This document shows positions 52,376 to 63,923 of a DNA stretch of 64,000 bases, in pieces. The stretch spans positions 40,346,625 through 40,410,624 of the forward strand of contig NC_089783.1 in assembly GCF_040412425.1 (NCBI RefSeq), read 5' to 3'. Below the pieces are notes generated by a model. It saw nothing but the letters and a program-made list of their open reading frames with translations, had not been told where the DNA came from and did no database searches. Each line of letters starts with the position of its first letter. Within the stretch, counting starts at the first letter, position 1. Made by a program: the position numbers and the translations under genes. Origin of the DNA: Macrobrachium rosenbergii (Eukaryota; Arthropoda; Malacostraca; Decapoda; Palaemonidae).

Positions 52376-52599
52376 AGAGACAGAGAAAGAAACAAATGCA
52401 AAAATAATTTAAGCTGCTACTGAAGAATCAGATTGCTAGTGGACAGCACTTCCACTAGCCTTCCCCAAAAAAAAAAAAAACATTTAAAAAGTTATTGAAG
52501 ACCGTGGACATTTGATGATAAGGCTTCTTTTCAGTATATCAGTATTAAAAGAATGGGAAAGCCATTATGTTGCATTTATTTTGATATTTTTTTCTTCAT

Positions 52600-52890
52600 A
52601 ACCCGCATCACGCGAAATATTAACCTAATCAACTTTTACGATCTAATGAAATGAGTTTCAGTAATTTTACTCTGCAGTTAGGAAGAGCTCTAATGGGTAT
52701 AATTGTTGGTTCACTATGAAGTTTAGCGAAAGCTGGATGCAGTGAGAATATTTGCACAAAGCAGGTGCACCTTAAAAGAATTGCTCTTATTGACCAATTA
52801 GGAGTCATTTGGGACCGTCATGGAAAATGGCTTGTTGGTAGGATAGCAGAAGATAAGAATGATGGGAATGAACAATTAAAACTATAAAAA
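52600..52890 (+). pseudogene. Coding-like inverted duplicate, partner copy
   Basis: The frame from ATG 52651 runs 84 codons with one in-frame TGA (codon 23) to the TAA near 52887: MSFSNFTLQLGRALMGIIVG, then SL, stop, SLAKAGCSENICTKQVHLKR, IALIDQLGVIWDRHGKWLVG and RIAEDKNDGNEQLKL. It is the inverted homologue of 51655-51930. Downstream of the stop the reading remains protein-like, more so than in the other copy, which has stops after QIHN. It is unrecognised; a decayed transposon gene is my best guess. Confidence 0.35.
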
Positions 52891-53216
52891 TCCAGAATTT
52901 GGATTAACTTTATTAACTGTTTACGATGCCAATGAAAAAGACAAAAACATTCCTTAGACGAAATAATTTTCTTCTTTTTCTAGGTTTTGGTAAAATCATT
53001 TTCAAGAGATCCTGTAAACTGGTATAGGAAATGATAATTTTCTTGCAATTTTTTTGTGGTACTGAAAACAACAACGTTAATTAGACTCCTGAAAATGAGA
53101 AGATAGTGTCTTCTATTCGCATAAAATAACTATTTCATAGCACAATAAGCATTTTCATGTGGTGATACAGTTGTGGAAAAACTTAACCCATGACCTGGTT
53201 TTCACCATAATACTTT
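52891..53216. other. Interval with no recognised feature
   Basis: AT-rich DNA with nothing supported. Confidence 0.45.
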
Positions 53217-53650
53217 TTTAGTTTTCTGGAAAGAAAACTATTGTGCCGGCTTTGTCTGACCGTCCGCACTTTATTCTGTCCGCAATTTTTTCTGTCCGCA
53301 CTTTTTCTGTCCACCTTCAGGTCTTAAAAACTACTGAGGCTAGAGGGCTGCAAACTGGTATGGTGATTATCCGCCCTCCAATCATCAAATATACCAAATT
53401 GCAGCACCCTAGCCTCTGTAGTTTTTATTTCATTTAAGGTTAAAGTTAGTCATAATCGTGCTTCTGGCAACGATGTAGGATAGGCCACCATCGGGCAGTG
53501 GTTTAAAGTTTCATGGGCCACGGCTCATACAGCATTATAACGAGACCACAGAAAGATGGATGTATTTTCGGTGGCCTTGATTATACGCTGTTGCGGGTGT
53601 ACAGAAAAGTCGATTGCGCCGAAGAAATTTCGGCGCATTTTTTGCTTTTT
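53217..53650 (+). mobile_element. MHF element, full-length copy
   Basis: TTTAGTTTTCTGGAAAGAAAAC, an expanded box of three TCTGTCCGCA-like units (53275-53314), long stem 53329-53430, AGAAAGATGGATGTATTTTC hairpin, inserted GTTGCGGGTGTACAG, and GC hairpin GCGCCGAAGAAATTTCGGCGC. Confidence 0.9.
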
Positions 53651-53764
53651 TCTTTTTGGCATTACTCACAATAGCAAAGCCCTTTCACAGTCCCCACGCA
53701 CAGTAGAACCTTTGCTTCTTATGTAACCTTTCACTTCACGTTGATCTCTTCCGACTTTCGTCCA

Positions 53765-53765
<1 letters not shown>

Positions 53766-53797
<32 letters not shown>

Positions 53798-53883
53798 TAT
53801 TATTATTCTTCAGAAGAAGAAACTCATTCATATGGAACAAGTCCACAGGGCACTGACTTGAAATTCAAGCTTCCAAAGAATAT
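53766..53883 (-). mobile_element. 5'-truncated tRNA-SINE with (AAT)n tail
   Basis: The minus strand carries ATTCTTTGGAAGCTTGAATTTC, AGTCAGTGCCCTGTGG and an (AAT)n tail (53766-53808). The tRNA head is missing. Confidence 0.75.
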
Positions 53884-53943
53884 TAAAGTGTTCATTGGGA
53901 AGAAGTAAGAGGAGATAAATGGAAATAGAGAAAGAGGAGATCC

Positions 53944-55965
53944 CACTCAAATGGGTAATTATAAATAGCTTCAATATTTAATTGTAGTTACTTAGGCAAC
54001 CACCCCAGAAATTCTAAGCATAGCCATTCTTGGCTTGTTTTTTCCTCATTTTTCTGAGCATTCAGAAATACATGTGAATACTATTAGGTCTTGAAGGTAA
54101 TAACAACGAATTGACTGGTATTTTCAGAATGACAAAGTTTGTTGTATCAAAAACCAAATTGTGTATGTCTCTCGGTTTCGAGAAAGTTCCATTTTTAATT
54201 ATCTATTACATATAAAGTCTTATCAAATGTTAACTTCCATTGCCAATGACTGTTTTTAAGGGAATGGTTTGTGCTTTCGTCACTACTATTAATGTGATGT
54301 TATTACATAATTGATTTCCTTTGGCTGTTTAAGGAAATCTTTGGTGCTTTCGTAAGTGCTTTTAATTTCGTGTTATTACGTAATTCATTTCCTTTGGCTG
54401 TTTAAGGGAATGTTTTGTGCTTTCGTCACTGCTATTAATGTGATGTTATTACGTAATTCATTTCCATTGGCTGTTTAGGGAAATCTTTTGTGCTTAGGTA
54501 ATAAATGTTAATTTGATCTTATTACGTAATTAAGTAAATGATGCTGTGGGAATTGAAACCTTCCAAATTCTTTTTTTAACGAATATTCTTGAGGAAGACT
54601 TAATTGCGGAAAGATTCTGGGAAGAAATCTCTTCGCCCTCTTAGATATTCTGTGTATCCGAGTTTCAAAGCGAATTTCAGAATGAAAAGGTAACGGGGGG
54701 GCATTCCAACGCGTTTAATTGCATCCTGAGCACACTCACACAGACCCGCATGCGCGCGAGCACACGGAGACGCACACACACACACACACATACACAAGGA
54801 GATTCAGATTCTTGAGTAATCCCCTCACAGGTTTTTTGGGGGGAGTCGTTATGATCATTAATTTATAATTGGGGCTCTTAAAGGAAAACGAATAGTTCGT
54901 ATTTGGATGCTTGTATATTTGGATGCTTCTAAAATCTTCGCACGTCTTTTAGCTCTGTCATACAACTTGTAATATATATAAATAATATATGCAGAAAGAA
55001 GAGATCCCACTCAAATCGGCAATTTATATTCAATATTTAATTGTTGTTACTTAGGCAACCACCACAGAAATTCTAAGCATAGCCATTCTTGGCTTGTTTT
55101 TTCCTATTTTTCTGAGTATTCAGAAATACATATAAATACTATTAGGTCTTGAAGGTAATAACAACGAATTGACTGGTATTTTCAGAATGACAAAGTTTGT
55201 TGTATCAAAAACCAAATTGTGTATAAGTCTCTCGGTTTCGAGAAAGTTCCATTTTTAATTATCTATTACATATAAAGTCTTATCAAATGTTAACTTCCAT
55301 TGCCAATGACTGATTTTAAGGAAGTGTTTTGTGCTTTCGTCACTGCTATTAATGTGAAGTTATTACATAATTGATTTCCTTTGGCTGTTTAAGGAAGTCT
55401 TTGGTGCTTTCGTAAGTGCTATTATTTCGTGTTATTACGTAATTCATTTCCTTTGGCTGTTTAAGGAAATGTTTTGTGCTTTCGTCACAGCTATTAATAT
55501 GATGTTATATTATATTCATTTCCATTGGCTGTTTAGGGAAATCTTTTGTATATATAATAAATATTAATATATCTTATTACAGATTAAGTAAATGATATAT
55601 ATATGAAACCTTCCATATTCTATTTAACGAATATTCTAAAAGACTTAATCTAAATATTATGGGAAGAAATATATATATATATATATAATTTCTATAAGTT
55701 TCAAAGTTAATTAAGAATGAAAAGGTAACGTATAGGCATTCTGACGCGATTATTTTCCTAAAGATGAAGAAAAATGCGCGCGGCTCTCTAAAAAAAAAAC
55801 ACACATCAGTAAGAAGAAAATTCAGATTCTTGAGTAATCCCCTTTCTTTTTATAGAAAGTTATGATCATTAATTTATAATTGGGGTAATGAAAACGTAGT
55901 TGCGTATTTAGAAAATAAATATTTGGATGCTTTAAAATCTTAAGAGTCTTTTAGCTCTGTCATAC
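53944..55965 (+). repeat. Tandem duplication of about 1.06 kb
   Basis: Copy 1 (about 53944-54985) and copy 2 (about 54996-55965) share long identical stretches, for example AGAAATTCTAAGCATAGCC (54010/55068) and GAATTGACTGGTATTTTCAG (54108/55166). The first half of copy 2 is nearly identical. From about 55540 its match becomes patchy, with G/C-rich bases replaced by AT-rich ones. Confidence 0.85.
54255..54530 (+). repeat. 73-bp tandem repeat, about 4 copies
   Basis: TGTGCTTTCGT-type starts lie at 54271, 54344, 54417 and 54490. Each unit contains TTATTAC(A/G)TAATT and CATTTCC(T/A)TTGGCTG. The same array is repeated at about 55320-55570 in the second kilobase copy. Confidence 0.9.
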
Positions 55966-56550
55966 CCTCCCGCGGAAATTAATTATAACTGCACCGGAAT
56001 AGTGAAATGTTAATTCCAAACAATTCGAGACTTTTCGTAGTCCAGAGAAGGAACGGATATCATAATAAATTCATTCAATATTTAATTGACGTTACTGAAT
56101 GGCAACCACCACAGAAAGCGTTTACATCTTCAGTTAATTGTTAGTTCTTTGGTGTTAGCATTATTTTAATTGTTCAGAAATACATATGAACCCTATTACG
56201 CCTTTATCGTAATAACAACGAATTGACGTATTTTCAGAACAACGACCCAGCGACGAAAAACCAAATTGAATAAGTCTCCTTAGTTTTACCAGACCATTTT
56301 TAATTATCTAATTAACATATAAAGTCTTATCAAATGATTAACTTATTTTACGCTGATTTAAGAACCAATTGTTTACTTCACTGCACCGGACCTACAGTTA
56401 TTACATAATCCGAACCACAGTTTAAGGAAATGTGAATTTCTATCACCAGAAATAAATTCCTCTAATATTCATCAGCCGGCCGCGGGAATTGAACTCCGGC
56501 CCATCGATACAGTCTGATATATCAACCGACTAGCCAAATATATATATATA
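55540..56550. other. Mosaic sequence, probable consensus artefact
   Basis: From about 55970 the sequence alternates, every few bases, between the 1.06-kb repeat unit and the downstream DNA of 56810-57310. Repeat-unit stretches such as TATAAAGTCTTATCAAATG are interleaved with SINE words such as CCGGACCTACAG and AATTTCTATCACCAGAAAT. Recombination does not normally produce base-scale interleaving, so a blended consensus is more likely. Confidence 0.6.
56270..56545 (-). mobile_element. Degraded or blended copy of the 57-kb SINE
   Basis: On the minus strand: a box B-like GAGTTCAATTCCCGCGGCC, ATTTATTTCTGGTGATAG, GTTCGGATTATG and GTCCGGTGCAG match the SINE at 57052-57325. It lies in the mosaic segment, so it may not be a genuine independent insertion. 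Confidence 0.5.
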
Positions 56551-57050
56551 ACACAGTATCTATCTCGCATCATTTGTACATATATCTCCTTTATTGTTAT
56601 TGTCATATCATATGGCTCATCATCATTTTCATAAAGATGAAGAAAGCTTCTCAGTCGTCTGCATAAAAACCTCAGTCTTGTAAGTATAGAAAATTCATAT
56701 AACAGACTTCTTTCTTCCAACAAAAACAAGTAATTGTGTTACGAACCCACATTGTACCTGCCTGTTGTCAGGCGTGGAACTCTTTAAACAATTTTGTTCC
56801 GCTCCTCCTGCAAATTAATTATAACTGACCTGAATAGTGGTTTGTTATCTCAATAAATTAGTAAGATGTGAACTCCAGAGAAGGAACGGATATCATCGTC
56901 GAAATATAATGACTGGTTATGACCATCGTTAGAATGGAATTTTCTAATTTTTCATTTCAAGAAATATTTCATACCACTTAACCACTCTCGTGTTTTTGGA
57001 AAAATATTTCTCACGTTACTACGATAATATTTCCAGGACAGAGAAAGAAA
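56551..57050. other. Interval with no recognised feature
   Basis: Holds AATTAATTATAACTGACC and CTCCAGAGAAGGAACGGATA (56810-56895), which reappear in the mosaic at about 55978-56055. Otherwise nothing is seen. Confidence 0.45.
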
Positions 57051-57051
57051 A

Positions 57052-57325
57052 AAGTTAAGTATGCCTTAGTTTTAGCAGACCACGGCGCTGGTTAACAGTT
57101 CTCCTAGGACTGGCCCGAAGGATTAGACTTATTTTACATGGCTAAGAACCCATTGGTTACTTAGCAACGGGACCTACAGCTTATTGTGGAATCCGAACCA
57201 CATTGTAGCGAGAAATGAATTTCTATCACCAGAAATAAATTCCTGTAACTCTTCATCAGCTGGCGGGGGAATCGAACTCCGGCCTAGCGAGTTTCAGTCC
57301 ACAGCTCTACCGACTCACACAACGA
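57052..57325 (-). mobile_element. tRNA-derived SINE, second family
   Basis: Read on the minus strand: GAGTCGGTAGAGCTGTGG (box A region), CCGGAGTTCGATTCCCCCGC (box B), AATTTATTTCTGGTGATAG, GTGGTTCGGATTCCAC, TGTAGGTCCCGTTGC, CCAATGGGTTCTTAGCC, TCCTTCGGGCCAGTCC and CCAGCGCCGTGGTCTGC. The spacing of the boxes fits a tRNA-derived pol III promoter. From memory, the body is a widespread decapod SINE, and this is my best clue to the organism. Confidence 0.8.
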
Positions 57326-57334
57326 AGAGCTCTG

Positions 57335-57336
<2 letters not shown>

Positions 57337-57381
<45 letters not shown>
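57337..57381. repeat. (GA)n microsatellite
   Basis: Pure GA tract 12 bp from the SINE 5' end. Confidence 0.97.
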
Positions 57382-57384
<3 letters not shown>

Positions 57385-57768
57385 TCATTTTCTCAAAGAT
57401 AGTGCTTATTCCTACAGCTCCAAGGGACCATGGTTTTGTATTATGCCAAATACCCCAAAATAAACAAAAATGAATAAATTTACGTAATATTAGAACATAA
57501 TTCTGAGAACGCTGCACAGTGTCGTAATTCTCTTCGTAATGAGATTGTCCTAATGGAGGCTCCAGGTACTTTAACATATAAAGCTGTTTTAACACTGATT
57601 TGATTGCATGGAGACCATGAATAGTTAATGAAGCTCAACCTTAACGCATAGTGTCAATTTCTTTTGCGCTTCAGCATGGAGTTGTCGGATAATGCTTTCG
57701 GCACGCACAAAAGAGGATGAGATGCGGGAATGGATTCCATTCAGACAATGTAATAATATCATCAAAAA
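57382..57768. other. Interval with no recognised feature
   Basis: Mixed DNA with nothing supported. Confidence 0.45.

Positions 57769-57769
<1 letters not shown>

Positions 57770-57846
<77 letters not shown>
57770..57846. repeat. (AT)n microsatellite
   Basis: Pure AT tract. Confidence 0.97.
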
Positions 57847-57849
<3 letters not shown>

Positions 57850-58930
57850 TTAGTATATATATATATTTTACGTTTTTCCTGGCGATTTAGTTTGAAATAT
57901 TCTCGGTGAGACAGGTAGCACCAATTTAAGGTAATTTAGCCTTGTGATTCTGACTTCGTGGGTCCAGGAAAACATAAAAAAGAGGAAAACAATGGGAAAT
58001 TTCATATGAGCGTAAGGCTCTTGTTACTGAGGAAAATATTACGTAAAACACGTGGGCAAACTTCCAGGAGTGTATTTACATAAATAACGTTAGTACGGGA
58101 AAGAGGAATGCTAGTAGATTATTGATCCTGAAGGGGATTCCTAAGGGATGAATGAAACTGGGGGATTCCAGACACAGTCCAAGAAGCTTCCACGATATAG
58201 GGTCCCTCTGAAATGAGAGATATGCACATTATACACCAGTAATGAAAATAGACAAAAGATTAATGAATTCGAAGCTGCACTGAGGGTGCCAAGGGGCTTC
58301 GATGAATTAATGATAGCTTAGCACTGCCAACACTCGAGGAGCACGGACATTTGACAAGAGATTCGGTGATTACTGGCTCTCAAGTTAAGTAAATGTTACG
58401 AGACAAAAGCGTGGCTGAATGGAGGTCTTCCAGAGCACTTTACCGTAAGGGAGATTTGGTTCCAGCGCAGAAAGCGGTCCGTGGATGACTTGCGATTTCC
58501 GAGGGCGAGTTCTTCCACGTGTTAGGATGCAAGGGCTTCAGTAAAAGGACAAGGCGATGGGGACTTCTTGAAACTCCAAGCAAAATGGAGTCGGTCATCA
58601 GTCTGACTAGCATCCAAGGGAACACATGGGTGGTGGCCGGAGTTCACAGAGGGAAAGTATACTTTGAAAGGCCACGTGGTTAGGATGCAAGGGCATCGAT
58701 GGGGCCAGGTGTTTGAGGACTTCTTCACTCCCTATCTTCCAGCGCGCGTGTGAGAGCGAACCTCGGTTTGGTTTCTGCTTTTATCTCCTCCTATGGGGCA
58801 GGGGGCACGTCCAACACATAGGGGGAGTTGAGTCATGTTCAGCTGATGCCCGCAGGGGGGTTTTGCCTGTAAGAAAACGACCAGACAGATTTACTTTTGC
58901 CTCGGAAAGGAATTACCTACTTAAAGGGAG
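57850..58930. other. GC-richer interval without a recognised gene
   Basis: Contains a partial tandem duplication: CACGTGTTAGGATGCAAGGGC (58517) and CACGTGGTTAGGATGCAAGG (58673), each followed within 45 bp by GAGGACTTCTTCA or GGGGACTTCTTGA. Overlapping frames on both strands (58440-59003) show no known domain. Confidence 0.5.
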
Positions 58931-59070
58931 TGGCCTTCAATCCGTTTTAATCTCTTGTATACTGACCGTGCGAAATATTGAAATATCGATCAGCCGACAG
59001 TAAATGAAAACAACAAAAAAAAAAAGGAAAAAGGGGGAAGCACTTTGCTAGCGAGTTCTTGCTAATTATG

Positions 59071-59127
<57 letters not shown>
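59071..59127. repeat. (AT)n microsatellite
   Basis: AT tract followed by ACACACACAC. Confidence 0.95.
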
Positions 59128-59144
<17 letters not shown>

Positions 59145-59167
59145 CACACACACTAAATGTAATTAAC

Positions 59168-59272
59168 AGACTCACGTGTGGAACAGAAATACAGTAAACT
59201 TCTGACTGCATCAGGATCGAACCCAGGTCTTTCAATTGAAAGGCAAGAGCGCCGCCAACTAAACCAATGCAG
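59168..59272 (-). mobile_element. tRNA-derived element, third family, copy 1
   Basis: Minus strand: TTGGTTTAGTTGGCGGCGC (box A-like), CTTTCAATTGAAAG as a perfect anticodon-arm-like hairpin, and GGGTTCGATCCTGATG (box B), then CAGTCAGAAGTTTACTG. The layout is strongly tRNA-like. TTCCACACGTGAGTC ends the shared part. Confidence 0.75.
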
Positions 59273-59424
59273 GTCATAGAACATGGAAACCTAGCTACCA
59301 CTATACATAACTAAGGCTTTTACCACGGCAAGCTTACTGCCTATCATACCAGTGAGTTTCCCAACCCAGCAGTGACCAAGTTGACAGCATTCCTGATCGA
59401 ATATGACAGAAGTATTCAAATCAC

Positions 59425-59518
59425 AATCACGTGTGGAACAGCATTAATTTCTGACTCACATCGGGATCGAACCCAGGCCTTTCAATTGAAAGGCAAGGGC
59501 GCTGCCAACTGAATCACA
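59425..59518 (-). mobile_element. tRNA-derived element, third family, copy 2
   Basis: Second direct copy: GTTGGCAGCGCCCTTGCC, CTTTCAATTGAAAG, GGGTTCGATCCCGATG, GAGTCAGAAATTAATG, TTCCACACGTGATTG. The 150-bp spacer between the copies is not repeated. Confidence 0.75.
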
Positions 59519-59844
59519 CAAAAAAATTTGGAGCCTACCAAAGTAAAACTTATTTCCATATAAAAACAATGTTTACATTTCGTCACTTACTATAGGTTTC
59601 GCCCTAATAGAATAGAATCTTGCTCCCCTCGTCGCATAATGAAAGTATTCTTGTAAAGATTAAATTTTACTTCAAAAGACAAGAGAAAATGAGAGAAACT
59701 TTCGAAAACTTTCAGTTCATTTATCAGGAAAAGAACTAAACTGAGTCTTTCCTTCTCTCTCATGGGTCGCAATCAGACAAGAAAGGAATTTCCTCAGAGA
59801 CACTGCACACATACACACGTACCCACATGCTCCCACACTTGCAC
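59519..59844. other. Interval with no recognised feature
   Basis: Mixed DNA with nothing supported. Confidence 0.45.

Positions 59845-59914
<70 letters not shown>
59845..59914. repeat. (GA)n microsatellite
   Basis: Pure GA tract of about 70 bp. Confidence 0.97.
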
Positions 59915-59917
<3 letters not shown>

Positions 59918-60288
59918 ATCAGGCAGATATTTTTCATAGAGACAAGCATTTTAAGGGTATCAAGTGGTTCTAACTAAATACAGCGACGGAAAAAGAAATT
60001 CAAACGCAATAGGACACCAGTTCTTTCATGGGATAAAGCAATTTGACGGCCATAAGAAATTGCTTTATCTTTATCTTTAATCATTTTTATCAATGCCTAT
60101 GATTCCGTTCATAAATTTCTGAGAAGCAGATTATTAAGTTTTTGATAGATTAATGTGTATTAACATTATGGCAACGAAAGCTTTTACAGCACATTGAAAG
60201 CAATTTCTTGTCGGGAGGAAAAAGCAATAGTGAAAAGATTTCGAAGGGATTTGAGGAAACTATTACATTTCTGCAAGTTTTAGTACAT
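59915..60288. other. Interval with no recognised feature
   Basis: Mixed DNA. AGCAATTTGACGGCC and AAATTGCTTTATC are loosely repeated near 60046-60070. Confidence 0.45.
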
Positions 60289-60697
60289 TTTTAGTTTCCT
60301 GTATAAGAAAACTATTGAGATGGCTTTGTCTGTCCGTCCGCACTTTTTTCTGTCCGCACTTTTTCTGTCCTCCCTCAGATCTTAAAAACTACTGAGGCTA
60401 TAGGTACGTTGATCATCCACCCTCCAATCATCAAACATGCTAAATTGCAGCCCTCTAGCCTCAGTAGTTTTTTTTTTTATTTTAAGGTTAAAGTTAGTCA
60501 TGGTGGTGCATCTGGCAAAGCTTTAGGATAGGCCACCACCGGGTCGTGGTTAAAGTTTCATGGGCCGGGCTCATACAGCATCATTCCGAGATCACCGAAA
60601 GATAGATCTATTTTCGGTGACCTTCAATTATACTCTGTCTCGGCTGTACAGAAAACTCGATAGCGAAGAAGAAACTTCGGCGCATTTTTTACTTGAT
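60289..60697 (+). mobile_element. MHF element, full-length copy
   Basis: TTTTAGTTTCCTGTATAAGAAAAC, two TCTGTCCGCAC boxes, long stem 60388-60472 with a 14-bp deletion in its left arm, AGATAGATCTATTTTCGGTG hairpin, GCGAAGAAGAAACTTCGGCGC, and terminal TTTTTTACTTG. Confidence 0.9.
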
Positions 60698-62412
60698 GTT
60701 TAACAAAATGCTTCCGTTTTGCCATCTGGGCAGCACCAGCATTACTTGAACCTTTTTTTAATATCAATGACGGAATAACGATAACATTAAAATGAGGAAT
60801 AAAAGATGATCATTGACTCAAAACATAAACCCCACCACCCAAATAAAAGGAATATCATTGTCTCCACGCATCGTAATCTATCACTGATGGAAGAGAACGT
60901 TTAGCAAATGCCTTTATATAGTATCTCTACTGCTTTCCGGTTTTATCGCAGTCGCAGACATGTGCGGTGCGTAATAGTCAGTGGAAAATAATCCTGCTAT
61001 TTTAAAAGATAATTAGTATCCAAGTCTTATGCCATAAAAAGGTGATGATGACTGTACGCATGACAAAATTAAGAGGAGGCGAACACGGAAGAGTAAAGCT
61101 AGGAAAAAAAACGGTAAATATATTAAGTATTATTTTGTCACCAAAGAAAGTAGCACTGACATACAATGCATGAATACATATAATATCGTCGATGCCATAT
61201 TCGCGCTATATTTTATGTTATTGCCTTTTTATGTATTACCTAAATTTGTACAGGTTTACAGTAGGGTTAATTTGTGCTTTCCAACACAGATATAATATAA
61301 TAATATGTGTTACCATTATCCGGGAAAATTAAATATAATAATCTGACATCGATTCGTTTCATATACTGATCTTTCCATTTAGTGACAACGTGCCAACTTT
61401 TTGAAGTCCGAAAAAATGAACAGCATTCAGTGCTACTTTTTCAATATGTTTTTGCTGCCTTTGTCGTCAACACCCTTTTTTTATATAAATATTTGTTTAG
61501 GATTTCTTTCAGAATGCAAATTTGATTTTTATGCTTTTGCCACATCCATTTTGTCAACAACGGTATTAATGGATTAAACAGCGTGAGTTTTCTCGCACAG
61601 TAAAGAATTATTTTTATAATAATCTTCAGTTGTCAATACATTCAAGCACACAGGTCATTCCCGCATTGCAGTTGCTCAAATTCTGTCGACAGAGAATCAG
61701 GTGAAGTCAGGCAACTCTAGAACAACAATGAAATCAGAGACATTTTGATGGGAATGTCAGTCTGAAGAAAAATATGAACATTTCATATTCAAACAATCAA
61801 TAATCAAGAGTTCAGGCAAGAAACCAACAAGAAACCATCACTTTAAACAATCTTGGGGCATATGTAACTAGAATTTATCATGAATTAATTATGTGAGACA
61901 TTTTAGAATGGAAGGAAATTGCCGTAGGTGATATACATGGACCTGGGAAGGGCGATAGAACATACCGTGATATTATATGGTGAGTGGATATGCAAATAAC
62001 TGGTTTATAGTGATTTCAAGATTTTATTACGAAAGCAAAGAGCGTATTAGATTGTGAAGACGATATGTTGATAAGATGTTTGGTGCAAGCGCTGGTACTG
62101 AACAAATATATGCTATTTTCTCCATAGACGTTCATTATGCTAATGGGAGTTTTGGAAGCGGAAAATTAGAAAATGACGAGACATTTAGGTGCATATGTTG
62201 ATAAAAAAATTTCGTAATGTTTTCAGATGAAAAAGTGTTTATTTGAGGGATAGTGAAGATCACTTGCAGCTTTTTTTAGTAGTAGATTTTTATTAGTATT
62301 TCAAATTAAATATAAAGGAAGATGATAGGATAAGACAAGTCGTGAATCATAAAATAGATGAAGAAAGGCAGTTAGTAGTGTATAAGACATTGGAGATAAC
62401 TTTGGATTCTTA
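60698..62412. other. 1.7-kb interval with no recognised feature
   Basis: Repeat-poor AT-rich DNA. No frame of 60 codons or more is open here. Confidence 0.55.
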
Positions 62413-62414
<2 letters not shown>

Positions 62415-62455
<41 letters not shown>

Positions 62456-62495
62456 ATATATATACAATATATATATATATATATATATGAATGAC
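62415..62495. repeat. (AT)n microsatellite
   Basis: Short AT runs around TATTGGATATATATATACAA. Confidence 0.9.
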
Positions 62496-62646
62496 CTCTT
62501 CCTGCTATATATATACTTGCATATATATCACCCTTTCTCTTTTAACCACCCCAATTCCTGACGTTACATCTGCATTCCATATCACTCACCCTCCGAAAAT
62601 CTTTTGAAAATGAAGACAATTCCTCTGACATCCCATCGCCGAGTAG

Positions 62647-62649
<3 letters not shown>

Positions 62650-62741
<92 letters not shown>
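62650..62741. repeat. (AT)n microsatellite
   Basis: Pure AT tract. Confidence 0.97.
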
Positions 62742-62744
<3 letters not shown>

Positions 62745-63245
62745 TACCCAATGCTCTTTTTCATATAACGTATCTAAGTTTTGTAGAGGTGTCTGGCACT
62801 TAACTCCGAGTGTTAGTTTTTAACTAAATAATACATTATCTTCGCAATCACCCACCCACTCCCTCCCTCCCTCCACATCCTCCCCATAACCCCCACCCCC
62901 TACTCTCCTCGTGAATCCATCGTCAAAAGTTTGTTCCTCAACACATCGTCAATAACCGAGATGTTGTGACGCCAGTTTTAATAGACATAATAAATCAATC
63001 AATTGTCTCTTATTTGACCTAGTCTATGATAGAGCGTCGTTTCCCTTTAAAATCTTCTCATTTTATTATCGCATCTAATTATTTTTTTTTTTTTAATTAT
63101 GCCATTTCCTAATCAACTCTTTTCAGCATCTTCGATTTACCTTTTGCTTATTTAACGTTCTTTTTCCCTCGTAATTTTACCAAAATTAGGAATTATGTAA
63201 ATTCTACATCTCGCCTTTGCCTCTTTCGCACATATACATCGGATT
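62742..63245. other. Interval with no recognised feature
   Basis: Includes a C-rich CCCACTCCCTCCCTCC stretch (about 62854-62910). No gene is seen. Confidence 0.5.
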
Positions 63246-63250
63246 AAAAT

Positions 63251-63412
<162 letters not shown>

Positions 63413-63707
63413 TTGCTCGCGTGTATATTGGTGAAAAAGAAAAGGTAGAAATCCTTAAATTCATATAATTTTAATTCTTAGTAAAAGATAAATGGAAAAT
63501 GAACGTTAAATAAGGAAAAGAATTAACATTTAATTTTTGTAGATTCAAGTTTGAAAGGGTTACTGGAATTTTATACAAAATAATGTCTATACCTTTCAGA
63601 GCAACACTATTCCGAAAACTAAGTTGATGTAGTTCAGTAAAATCAAATTCGGGGTCTCAGCAACATAAGGTTTCTCGTAGCCGTAAATTCACTTAAATTG
63701 TCCAGAT
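63413..63707. other. Interval with no recognised feature
   Basis: AT-rich DNA with nothing supported. Confidence 0.45.
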
Positions 63708-63923
63708 TTAATAAAGTTGAACTCTAGTTTGCAAATTAAAAGGGAGGTATGACAATGCATTCATTAGCATTTGTAACTGCCATTCATTTGCAGGAAAAAC
63801 TAATCTACCTTCAAAATCGTCTCCAAATTTTCTTTTGGCTAACCACACTTGCCTTTGTAAGCAAAATTCTAATATTCTGTTGACTGTTTGCACTGGAGGA
63901 ATAGTCGTTCGCCGAAAAATCAA
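63708..63923 (-). other. Unrecognised open frame of 71 codons
   Basis: Reads PPVQTVNRILEFCLQRQVWL, AKRKFGDDFEGRLVFPANEW and QLQMLMNALSYLPFNLQTRV before the stop. The residue mix is more protein-like than in most frames here and no microsatellite is involved. No splice or promoter signal supports it and I do not recognise a family. It could be a TE remnant or chance. Confidence 0.15.
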
